A stretch of 24,646 nucleotides of DNA, taken from contig JAHBMJ010001927.1 in assembly GCA_018398765.1 (NCBI GenBank), positions 1 to 24,646 of the forward strand, written 5' to 3'. The number at the start of each line of letters is the position of its first letter. The stretch's first letter is position 1. A program made the translations under genes and the position numbers. This document shows, one piece after another, positions 11,099 through 21,139 of the stretch. The DNA comes from Chromera velia. Its lineage: Eukaryota > Sar > Chromeraceae. Below the pieces are notes generated by a model. The model saw only the letters and a list, made by a program, of their open reading frames with translations, had not been told where the DNA came from and did not search any database.

Positions 11099-12850
11099 TA
11101 TTTAAAATTATTAATTTATGACTTAAATGTTTTGGTATAGTTTCACTTTATTTTTCACTATAAGTCAACTTCAAAAGATATATAAGCAAAAAAGAAAAAA
11201 ATTATACAGAATTATTAAGTGTCTATAGTGAAGTTACCTTATGACAGCTGAGATTAATTACCTTTTCATTGTGTCAGTGATACGTATTTGCTTTGACTTC
11301 CCGTTTCAGCTGCTATCATCAGTGCTATGACTCGGATGTAGGACAGCCGGAATGGTGGGTGCATAGTGACGCGAAAAAGCCCACGAAGAATGAAGCAAGT
11401 GGGAAGGGGAGGAAGGACAATGCATCCATTCACTCGCCCAATCGCGATCAATCGATAGATAGATGAAGAATGCGCTCCGTGAGCTGCGTTGGATGGTCAG
11501 GGGCTTCATCCCTCTCGGGTGTCTGATAGAGATCATGGCCAGTCTGCTTGATTCGCTTCTCGACAAGTCGCTTGTGGACACCGAAGGGTTGAAGGAAGCC
11601 ACTCGAAGGAGAAGGAAGGGATGGAGAACAAATGATCTGGATGAAAGCGATGGGCACACAAGCAAGCAGGCAGAGAGGCAAGCAGAAAGAACATATGTGA
11701 ACGAAAGCATGTCTGTGGAGACAAACCAGAGAGAGAAGACCTGCATGTTCAAAGTCCCCTCCCGCCTCATCCACCAATCGATCGAGAGGGAAGAGGAAGG
11801 GGGGGGAACGGTTCCTCCTGGCTCAGTCACTCGGACGTTGCCATGCCAGACAACTGCGCGTGCGTGTTCAGTTGTTGCGTCCATCTACCTGTTCTTTGCT
11901 TTCTTGCTCTCCTTTTTGCCTTCCCTCCATTCTCCGATCCCCCGCAGAGACCGACAACCCTTTTCTCACCCTGCCTCAGATAAATTCTCCACCACCCCTT
12001 CATTCTTCCCCTTCCGTCAACAGAGAGAAAGGGGGGGAAGAATTCTGAGCTGTCATGCAGTCGACGATGGAAGTAAGGGAAGAAGGAAGGAAAGGAGGAA
12101 TTGTTTCTTCCTCTTTCAAGGGCATTCTCTGATGATCGCCGAGCTGAGACTCCCAGCGCGCACGCCTGATTGCGTAGCAACGCTGCGGAAGGCTGAATGA
12201 CTTGCAGGGCTGCTTTGCATTTTTTGTGTGCATGAGAGGTGCTTGTCAGTTCTGTCTCACTGTTTTCCCTTTCGGCCATTCCTGAATTATCTAAGACAAC
12301 TTGCGGAGCGAGTAGAAACAGAGATGAGATCGAAAAGGACGTCTCGATGGCATAAAAAGTGGAATTGGATGGACGAATGGAAGTGGGACAGGTCGCTTTG
12401 ACTAATCGTTTAAATTTCCTTCGGTTGCTGTGGGTGCATTTGCAATAGGGGGCCCCAGCAGGAGATGCCGGCAGGGTTTGTGGCTGTCAGGAGGAAGGGA
12501 GAGGGAGTTGTTTTCCCGCCTGCGTGCCTTCCTTGCTTGCGTCAGGACTGCACACACGCATTCAGTCTGCCCTCTCGAGCCCCTTTCGTCCCTCCACCAA
12601 TCTGCCCTTCACGGCACCAGAAAAAGCCGAGGCAAAAATTAAACACCGACAGAGAAAGGGGGAAAAAGAGAACGGTGACACGCACAAACAAAATCAGGGA
12701 CAGTCAACGGGCGTATAGTGACTTGCACTCTCGATGCCAAAATGATTGGAGGGTCACTCCCCCCCCCGTGCAGTTATGTCAATGGAGCAGGGTCTGAAAG
12801 ACTTTCAAGGCAGAAGGATGGAAAGAAGAAATGGAGCAAAGACAGCACTT

Positions 12851-12851
<1 letters not shown>

Positions 12852-12888
<37 letters not shown>
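12852..12888. repeat. (CA)n microsatellite
   Basis: An uninterrupted CA run of 37 bases lies in the non-coding region downstream of the RING gene. It is long enough to be length-polymorphic. Confidence 0.98.
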
Positions 12889-12890
<2 letters not shown>

Positions 12891-13676
12891 ACTTTTGCAC
12901 ACGAGCACACATGTACATGAACCCCCCCTTTCTTCAATCCCATCAGAGAAGAGACCGTCCCTTCCCTTCCCAAAAGGCACAAAGAAAGAAATCCAAGAAC
13001 GGGTTGAAGATTCCACAATTGAGGACATGAAGAAAGAGGAAGAGGGAGGAGAGTTCGAAGACAGACACTGATCGACATGAAGGCAGCCGGGAGAGAGGAA
13101 GGACAAATGAGAAGACAGGCTCTCCCACCAGCTTGCAATCGAAGCAAAAGAGGAAGAGAAGGACGGAGCCGGAAGGGAACGAAAGGCACCGAAAAGGCAG
13201 GACGGCATTCATTCAGCCAGCAGATTGTTGCTCTTCCCTTCCCCCCACATTTCTTTCTCTCGATATCTTTTCTGGGAGAGGCTGGCTTTCCCCCTCTGCA
13301 ATCGTTCTCTCTACCGCATAGCTTTCTGTCTCGCCCACGAAGAGATTTGACAGGCACCAAGAACGGACATGTTGGAGAAAGAAGGGACGAATGAGGAAAG
13401 AAAGAGAAAATCCACCGGGTTGAATTCCAATGAAAGAAAGAAAAGTGCCTGTCCAAAGCTGTCTAAATAACTCCTCTTCCTTCCCTGGCGCGCATTCGAT
13501 TCCATCGACCTTCCGAGCCAAATCCATCCCCGTCTGCTTTCCTTCTATTTCTCTCCAAACGAATCTGATTCACGACTTGCCTGCCTGCCTTGCTTTTCGA
13601 CCAATCAACGAAAAGATGAAATGGGTGTGGCGGTGGTGCACAAACCTTTCCGAAAGGAACGTTGACGGCCAAAGGA

Positions 13677-13716
<40 letters not shown>
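13677..13716. repeat. (GA)n microsatellite just past the RING gene stop codon
   Basis: A nearly pure GA run with one interruption (gaaag) starts six bases beyond the stop codon at 13722-13724 on the minus strand. The transcript would therefore open its 3' UTR with a (CU)n tract. Confidence 0.97.
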
Positions 13717-13721
13717 CAAAT

Positions 13722-16700
13722 CTAGAGCAGTGCCGCAGACTCACTCTCACTCTCACTTCCCTCCAAAAAGTCCTCAAGGTCATCCTCCCTCACATCCTCT
13801 CCATCTCTCTCTCTAGTCTCGTCCCCCTCCTCTTCCTCCTCACCACTCCCCTCTGACTCATCACCACCATCCCGCCGAGAGCCTGCCGAGGAGAATCTGG
13901 AAGGGTTCACACCTGTGGGCGTGGCGTCGGGTCTTGCTTCCTCTCTCTCACCAAGGTCCTGCTGAGATGGAGCGTGAGGGGAGTCCGTCTGATGATCCGC
14001 TCGTCGCTCTGCCTCCCTCAGTCTCTCCTGTTGTTGACGCAGCCGTTCGTAGGCAGCCAGGCCGACCCCCTCCTCCGCCTGGCGTCCTGTCCCTGTCCTT
14101 CTCTCCATCCCCTCAGCACCCGTCTCTACGCCCACCCCCCCGGGTCCAGGAGGGTCCTCTCGGATGTCTGCGAACTGGACCTGCTCTTGTGCGTGCAGAG
14201 GGGTGAAGATGGACACATACGGAGGGGGGTGGAGCTCCTCGAGCCTGCAGACAGAGGAGAGGAGAGGGGAGGTACGTCAACAGGTCTGCATCGATTGCAC
14301 CGAATAGAGTGGCCAAAGAAAATGGCTGGCATCCGGGTTTCTTCTCTATTTTCTTCTTTTGCAGATCTAGACAGACAAGAAGGACGACGATAGAGAAAAA
14401 GAGACACGGAAGGTAGAGTGAGTGAGTCCCTTCAGGAAAGACGCTGGAGGGAGAAGGCAGCGTCTGCGGAGCGATCTCTCTCTCTAACGTACCAGGTAGC
14501 AGTGCTACGAGATCGCCACCGCACAGCGTCCTGTACAGACACGATGTCTGAGAACTCCTCTCTGCAGGCAGGCAGACACGCATTTATTTATTTATTTATT
14601 CTATACTGTATGAAAACAAATGCACACAGACACGATGTCTGAGAACTCCTCTCTGCAGGCAGGAAAGCACGGACGCACGCGCGCACTCAACCAATAACAC
14701 AGGCATGCAAGCAGAGAGAGCGTATTTTGACGGAAAAAACGAAACAGAGTTTTCTGAAAGGACACCAACTGCAACGGGAGAAATGAGGGAACCGAATCGC
14801 ATCTAAGAGGAGGAAAACCAGCATGCACACAAGCAGGCAAAGAGCCTTCCAAGACACTCACCCACCCACCGACGAAACACCCAACCCACCAACCTGAGTC
14901 GAATCAGAGCGAAGATTCTCCACTCGTCTGTCAACAACGACTCGGACTCCCCCATTTCCCTGTCTCTGTCTCCATTCAAATCCTCCTCTTCTCCGTCTCC
15001 TCCCATCACACCAGCCTGGGGGGACCCTCCAGTCTCTCTGTCCCTGTTTCTGTCCTCACCCCCACCCCCCAGAACCCCTCCAGAGCCACTCCCTCTCCCT
15101 GTCGCCGCTGTGGTGGTTGAGTCTCCAAGTCCGGATCCTCCCGCGGCAGAGACGGCAGAGAGAGACCCCTGGGTTGCCGCTGCGTATCGCAACGGCCTGG
15201 TGGTTCTTTCTCTTTCGTGGTCCTGTCTTCGGGTCGAGGGGGAGAGTCCGGAGGCAGAGTTGCGGTCGTGCATGAGCAGAGACGCCACGAGGCACACGGG
15301 ACAGTCGACCTGACTGAGACCCCTGGCAGAGGACCTGAGGGAGGGAGGAGAAACAGGCAGAGGGAGAGGGGATCCACGAGAGGAAAAGAACTACAAAAGT
15401 GCCCGCCCAGCGTTCACGACTAAGAGGGAGGAGCAGCTCCTTCCATACACAGTGTCACTGCCAGTCTCTGAAAAAGAATGGTGTCGCTTCAAATTAAGAA
15501 CAGAACAGTCGGAGGCTCTCCGAACGCACCGACCACAACGGAAGAGCCAACGAAGCGCGATTCGAGGAAGAAAAGAACGCGGGGAGACAAGCCGGCGAAG
15601 AGAGGATACAGAAGGAAAACAGACACGGAAACCGCAAACATATGAGAGTCGGAAAACACACACACGCAGCCCCCCACGATTCCTCCCATATATCCCCAAA
15701 TCCCCTCCCGTACCAACCAGCTGTTCGCACACTCTGTGTGGAATCTGTGTCCGCAGAGGAACGCCACCACCGCAGGGCCGCACCTGTGAGAAAACCCCCC
15801 GTCCCCCCCCATGCCCCCCATGCCTCTGCTGCCCCCTCTCCTCCCACTTCCATCAACACTCCCTCCCCCCCCTCCTGAGGGACCCACATCATCATCTCCA
15901 AAATCACCCCCAAGACACCCGCAGAGAGCCGACAGCCCCCCACAGAGCATATCCGACTCTCTCTCGCCCTCGCGCTCTTCCCGGGACCTCCCCGCGCACC
16001 CCCCACACTCCCCCCCCCAACAGGAACACCCACAGCCAGGAGGACCGCAAAGAGAGAACGAACTAGAGCTCGGGACAGGGAGCTCCTCAATGCACACGGG
16101 GCACAAACTGGCCAACCCCCCCCCACAAGAATTGCCGAACGACGAGCCACTGCCCCCCTTCCCCCCTCTCTTGCCGTCCCGTGCCCACCTCCCTCTACTC
16201 CGTCTCATCCGCAGACACGGCAACAGGCACGAGAGAGAGGACCGAAGTCTCTCGCAAACCCCCGACTGACTACCACTCCCCCCAAATCCGTGAGGGTGGA
16301 ATTCTTCCAACGGACTTGCCGCACCCGGGTCCACTTCTGCCAACACTCGGTGGATACGGGCGATTTTAGCTCGGCATTTCGAGACACGGAGGGCGTGCCT
16401 GCAACGGGAAAGGGTCTCGAGGGCAGCGCAGACAGTGACGCACGCTGCCATGAGCACGCACATCAGGAGCACAGCGGAGAGAAACGCAGTCGCGCGCTTC
16501 TGGCGCAGGTCTGCCACTGTGAACTTGCCTGCGCCTATGGCGGAGAGTGACTCTGCCAGTCTCGTCACCACCAACTCCGGTGGGGCCCCTCCTCTCACTG
16601 CACTCTCCTCTACGTGTCTGATTAGATCCCTACCGAATATTCTCTGCATGTCTCTATCAACAGAGATACGCACAATATTGGAAGAAATGTCAAATATGGC

Positions 16701-18547
16701 CAACACCCCATGAGTGCACTCCCCCCCCAGCACACCCCACCGACGTCCGAGGCGGGACGCAAAGTCTTCGTAAATCCTCCCGACTCCAAAACCCAAACTC
16801 ACAGAGACCCACAAGAGCGATCTAGAGGCAGAGGACACAAGCAATGCGAGAGGACGAAATACAGGGGGCTGGTCCCCCTCATTCTCTCCTCTCGGGTTCT
16901 CTTTCCGAGAAAGGTGCTGGGAGACTGCCAATGCGGCAGTGGGGGAAGCGGAAGAGGAGACGGACGTGGAAGAAGTATTCGTTTGCAAAAGCGAAATCTT
17001 GCTTTGTCTTGCCGGAAGTGAGGGAGTGTGATGGGGGGATTTTGTCTCGGGACTGTCAAGCACCGTTGTGTTTTGATTTGCTGCAGACAGAAGAGGGGCT
17101 CCTCCGGCAGGAGCAGGGATGCCCTTGAAGGGCGTCGGGGAGTACTGCTGTTGCGGCGGCGCGTCGGGTCCCTTTGCCCCCTTAATCTGAACACCCGCCC
17201 CTGTCCCTGGAGGACCTCCAAGGGACGCGGAGGAGGACACCCCCACACCCACAGGCAAGCCCCCCCCCCCTGGTGCACTCATGCTGGTGGAGGCAGACAC
17301 GGGCCCGTCGGGTCTCGGCAGCGGTTCCCCTGTCAACACGTCCTTCTCGTATGTTTTGCCATCTGAGCCAGCAGGCATGGATCCTGAGGCCCCTGGCACC
17401 GCCACATTCGCACCCGTGTAGTCACTGCCCGTCGCCGCAATGGGGGGAAACTCCATGTCCTCTGCGTGCACCTCCCGCTGCTGATCAGGGGAGGGGTACG
17501 AGAGGGCGTCCCCTCTATCGACCTCACCCACAATGGCGATGACCACAGTCGGGGGGGATGCGGGGCAATTGGAGGGACCTGTGAGCTGCAGTCGGGAAGG
17601 AGTGGAGAACGGCAGAGGGAATGGACTCATCGGCAGCAGAAGCAGGAACAGAGGACTGCGCAGGGGAAAGGAAGGAGGCAAGCAGAAGGACCAAGAGAGG
17701 GCGCGAAAGAGTAGATGGTTCGATTCAGTTCGCGATGAATGCTTCAAGAACGGAACTAAGCGCATTCGCAAATTAAAGCTGAATCCTTATCACAGACTGA
17801 GACAGCCATGGGGGCCAGATGGGCAAAAAGAGGCGCTAGGGGCTTTCTTTTGTGCGTCGCGCTTTTAGTATTTGCCGCTCAAGTTCAGCTGTTGACTTTC
17901 CCCATCGAAATTCACGAAGCTGTAGTGACACTTCTGGTGGTAGCGGGAAAGGAAAGACATCGGAACCCTTAGCATTCGATTGCGATCCGTTACTTTGGAA
18001 ACTGGCACTTCTGTCTTCTCGCAGGCCGATGATTCTTCCTCCCTGCCTAGACTTGTTTCCTTTCCTTTCTTGCACGTACCTGTGGAATCGATGAGAGGCG
18101 GCGGTCGGCATCGTCGGCCGAGCTCTCACTGATGGCCCTCTCAGGGTCGCACAGGTGAGAGTACTGCACGTTGGAAGGTCTGCAGGTCCACCCTTCTCCT
18201 GTCTTTGAGGCGGGAGGGGAGGCGGAGAGGGGAAGCACTTGGGGTGAAGAGGAAGGAGGCAGATGCAGTTGGGGGAGGTCTAAAACCCCCCAGGGACGTC
18301 TGGCAGAACGCGACTGGAGAAGAGAAGTATCTGGATTTTCTTCCCCTGTCTCCCTGTGTTTTGCTTCCGCAACTTCTTCTTTTTCTTCTTCCCCATCTCT
18401 GTGAAGAAATCGTGACAGGCCAGGTAGGACCCCCAGATTGGCCCCCAGCATTTTTGCATCGCACGGACGCACCGCCGCTCTTTGCTCCCCCCCGAGAAGG
18501 AGAACGAGGCAGCAGAGAGCCGTACGGAGTGCCCACTCACAGTGCAT
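13722..18547 (-). CDS. Predicted membrane RING-H2 protein with signal peptide, TPM-like domain and acidic tail (5-exon model)
   Basis: Probably a membrane-anchored E3 ubiquitin ligase. Exons on the minus strand are 18547-18080, 17585-15718, 15334-14894, 14561-14493 and 14244-13722. Every junction is GT-AG and phases agree (0,2,2,2), giving 3369 nt or 1122 residues. A signal peptide (ALCCLVLLLGG core) opens the protein. Residues about 120-156 (HLCDPERAISESS) and 413-507 (RIYEDFASRLGRRWGV, then HGVLAIFDISSNIVRI) resemble the two halves of a TPM domain (TLP18.3/Psb32/MOLO-1 family), separated by about 250 mostly low-complexity residues. A transmembrane helix spans about 522-545 (TAFLSAVLLMCVLMAACVTV). 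The RING-H2 finger has CPVC at 651-654, CGHRFHTEC at 767-775, a Trp codon split by an intron, then VDCPVC in the next exon. The loop between the first two Cys pairs is 112 residues, far above the usual 9-39. A helical block (DEWRIFALIRLR, EEFSDIVSVQDAV) and an acidic tail ending in SESESESAALL follow. The RING and membrane topology are fairly sure; TPM assignment is moderate. Confidence 0.82.
14535..14663. repeat. 38-bp exact direct repeat duplicating a 3' splice site and exon start
   Basis: The same 38 bases occur at 14535-14572 and 14626-14663, 91 bases apart. On the minus strand each copy reads cctgcctgcag followed by agaggagttctcagacatcg, that is, the acceptor and first codons of exon 4 of the RING gene. 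Only the copy at 14572-14535 leads into the open exon ending at 14493. The other, at 14663-14626, reads EEFSDIVSV and then soon meets an in-frame stop. The spacer holds a (TTTA)n-like run. It looks like a local segmental duplication that created a decoy acceptor. Confidence 0.9.
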
Positions 18548-19227
18548 GATGGAAAAGGGACGTGAATCGCCTAATGAGCAGAGACTACATGGTCCATGCA
18601 GAAGTTCAAGTCCAGTGGCTTAGACGTACATGATCTCACGAACTGTGTTTGTAAAATTTTGTCTGCTCAATTCGCGATCAGCCTGAATTCTCCGTCCACT
18701 TCCATCACTTCAGGACAGACTTGAAATGCTCTCACCCCAGCGCGGATCAGAAGATGACAATGATGACACTGACGATCCACTGAAGTCTGAAGGGCAGGAT
18801 ACGAAAGTCCTGGTACCAATTAAGAGACAGGCTGTGATTGAAGCAACACGTACTTTTTTCAAAGCTGCGAGCTGCATGCGGCGGCGCGCATTCAGATTGC
18901 GCACGTACCGCGCGCGTATATACGTGCATATATATATATGGTCACGTATTATGGTGCATGCATGGCGGCGCCGCGGCGCCTCGTGCACCGCCGAAAATCT
19001 GAGAGATCAAAATCTCTCAAACTCCGCGCGTGGTCGAAGTTGTGTCACTCTGTCCAAGTGGCTGGCAGATATCTGATGTCTGTACAGCTTGCAAACGACT
19101 TGACATCATAAGCCCTTCTTCATCGTGATCGACGTGCTCTGGAATCTGATTGCGTTAACTTGGGCGTGCGTTGGAGAGGCCAGAGGAGACGAGAAAAAGG
19201 AGACTGCAGTGCGGTTTCGGAAGGAAA
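18548..19227. promoter_or_regulatory. Divergent intergenic region between the RING gene and SEC11
   Basis: The 680 bases between the start codon of the minus-strand RING gene (18547) and that of plus-strand SEC11 (19228) must contain both promoters unless a leader intron lies here. Visible features are alternating purine-pyrimidine DNA (cgcgcgtatatacgtgcatatatatatatg, about 18910-18940), tgcatgcatgg at 18955-18965, and a perfect 14-base palindrome GGCGCCGCGGCGCC at 18967-18980. An open frame at 18726-19076 covers these repeats; its translation is arginine-rich and repeat-derived and is not accepted as a gene. No standard core promoter motif is certain; the tatata run near 18930 may simply be part of the repeat. 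Confidence 0.5.
18967..18980. repeat. Perfect GC palindrome in the divergent promoter region
   Basis: GGCGCCGCGGCGCC equals its own reverse complement. It sits between the two divergent genes next to alternating (RY)n DNA. It could bind a dimeric regulator or adopt an unusual DNA form; function is unknown. Confidence 0.9.
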
Positions 19228-21107
19228 ATGTTGGAGACGCTGAAACAATACTGGGCTGAGTTCTCAGTCCTCTTCAAAAAGCCTCGAAGTGTAAGTCGTT
19301 TTCAAGTGCTTCTAGTAATGTGCAATGTCTTGCAGTAGTATACCTTTGCGGTTTATGCATGATGTGTGTGCAGTTTTTTCAACAGGCCCTGAACCTGGCG
19401 TGTGTTGTCTTCTGGGCGCTGATGATGTGGAAGGGCTTGATGATTGTGACGGGAAGCGAAAGTCCGGTAGTGGTCGTGCTGAGGTCAGTCAAGCGTCTTG
19501 ATTTCTCTGTCTCTTTGCGCTGGAAAGCTCCCTCAGAGACTGCCGGCCAAGGGTGCCGGCGTTTGTTTTCATTACACCAGATGTGCTGACCGAGATGCCC
19601 GGTTCTTTTTATTGCAGTGGTAGCATGGAGCCGTGCTTCTACAGAGGGGACATTCTGTTTCTAACGTGGAAGCCTGATCCTGTACTGGCAGGGGATGTAA
19701 TCGTCTTCAATGTGGACGGACGGGACATCCCAATCGTACATCGAATTATATCCGTACATGAAAAGTCAGTCAGTGCCAGGGAGTCCGTTCGAAGATTCTC
19801 CTCCACCGTTTCTCTGGTTTGCCTTTCGTCTTCCCTGTCCAGCTTTCGCTCCTAGCGCTCCAGCCTCTTGAGGTTTCCAATTCTGTCCTACTTTCCTTTT
19901 TCTTCTCATTCATCTCTTTACCCTTTGGGGATCGCATGACCTTCGTCTCCTCTCTCTTTAGCACCGTGCCACCCCCATCGGTCTCATCATCGTTTTGAAC
20001 TCTCCCATGAGTGCCCGTCACCTTACTTCTTTCTATCTGCTCTCGGGTCCGCCTGTCTGTCTGTCTGGTTGCTTCCGGAATCCCCGTGACCGTCTGCTGA
20101 CTGCATGTCGGTCTTGTGACGCTCCTTCCCTGCACCCATCTCTGCGTATTTTTCGGTTTCCGAATCACTGTTTTCTTTCTGCTTCCTCTGTTTCTCTGAT
20201 TTCCTATTTCGGTCATCATTTTTCGCTGTATGGTATTATTGTTTGATGAATGCCGAGGTCTCATACACGGCCTACATACACGGCCTGTGAGTTAAAGAGG
20301 CCACTGGAGAGGTGCGCACTCTAAAAGGACGTGCATTTTCGATATTTTTCTTCTTTAACCCTTTTCTCCCTTTCTCTTTCTTCTCTGCCTGTCTCCTGCT
20401 CCCTGGGCTCTGGCTGAAAGCAGTTCAAAGGGGGAGGTGAACGTTTTGACGAAGGGAGACAACAACCAGGTGGACGATAGGGGACTCTACGCACGGAAAC
20501 AACTGTGGTTAAAGAAGAATAACATCATGGGGAGGGCTCAGGGGTAAGTTTGAGTCGGATCGAGAGGAGGATTTGTTTCTTTGCTTGTCTGTCTGTTTGT
20601 TTGGCTGTTGGTTCATTGTGTTCCATTCTTGAGCACCTTTGGGGAGGGGGCCTTCCTGATTGATTTTTTTTTCCGGGTCTTCTCTCCCTTCCTTTGCCTG
20701 TTGCGCTTTGGTTTTTGCTTCTTTAAATATTCGGCTTCGTTTTCTCTTACGTGTCTTTGCATGCGTCTGTGTCTTTTTCTTTCTTTCCTCGTTTTTTTCT
20801 TTCTTTTATTTTCTTTCTTTCTGTCTTTCTTTTTTTCTGGCTTTATTTTCTTTTCTTTCTTTCCTTCCTTCTTCCGTTCCTTCCTTCCTTTTTTCCTTTC
20901 ATTTTTTCTTCCGTCCTTCCTGTCTGCTTTTGTCCGTTTTTCAGTTTTTCCCTGTCTGTCTCTGTGTATGAAGAGGAAAAAAACAATACAAGCGGAAGTT
21001 CACATCCTTATTTCGCGGAGAGAGAAAAAAAGGGAGCAAGAGGAAGAAAAAGAAATTTATCGTCCGTCTGTCTGTTTGTCTGTCTGTCTGTGAAGAACCC
21101 TATCGTC

Positions 21108-21139
<32 letters not shown>

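Larger units (their letters stand above)
11099..13721. other. Intergenic region / possible 3' UTR of the minus-strand RING gene, no convincing gene
   Basis: About 11099-11300 is AT-rich spacer. From 11300 the base composition becomes genic and the plus strand is mostly purine-rich, so the minus strand is pyrimidine-rich. That is the bias seen in introns and non-coding parts of the transcripts in this window, and it suits the 3' side of the minus-strand gene ending at 13722. Open frames occur on both strands (for example 11463-12200 plus, rich in K/R/E and F/S) but overlap one another and show no conserved motif or convincing exon series. An unrecognised exon cannot be excluded. Confidence 0.5.

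Noticed and set aside
11463-12200. A 245-codon plus-strand open frame beginning MKNALREL
   Set aside because: It overlaps several equally long minus-strand frames, passes through purine- then pyrimidine-rich repeats and has no domain. A real exon is not excluded but cannot be supported.
12779-13456. A 225-codon minus-strand open frame
   Set aside because: It reads through the (CA)n microsatellite as a VCVCVC run and is otherwise F/S/L-rich non-coding pyrimidine DNA.
17836-18000. A coding-like minus-strand piece (PPEVSLQLREFRWGKSTAELERQIL)
   Set aside because: It lies in intron 1 of the RING gene. Exon 1 joins exon 2 directly in phase 0, and the piece ends in a stop with no usable donor. It could be an alternative exon, but nothing requires it.
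18726-19076. A 116-codon plus-strand open frame between the divergent genes
   Set aside because: Its second half translates the palindrome and alternating-RY repeats. There is no family resemblance, and it lies where both promoters are expected.
20581-21093. A 170-codon plus-strand frame of mostly F, S and L
   Set aside because: It is the translation of the pyrimidine tetranucleotide tract inside SEC11 intron 4, whose borders are fixed by the conserved protein.
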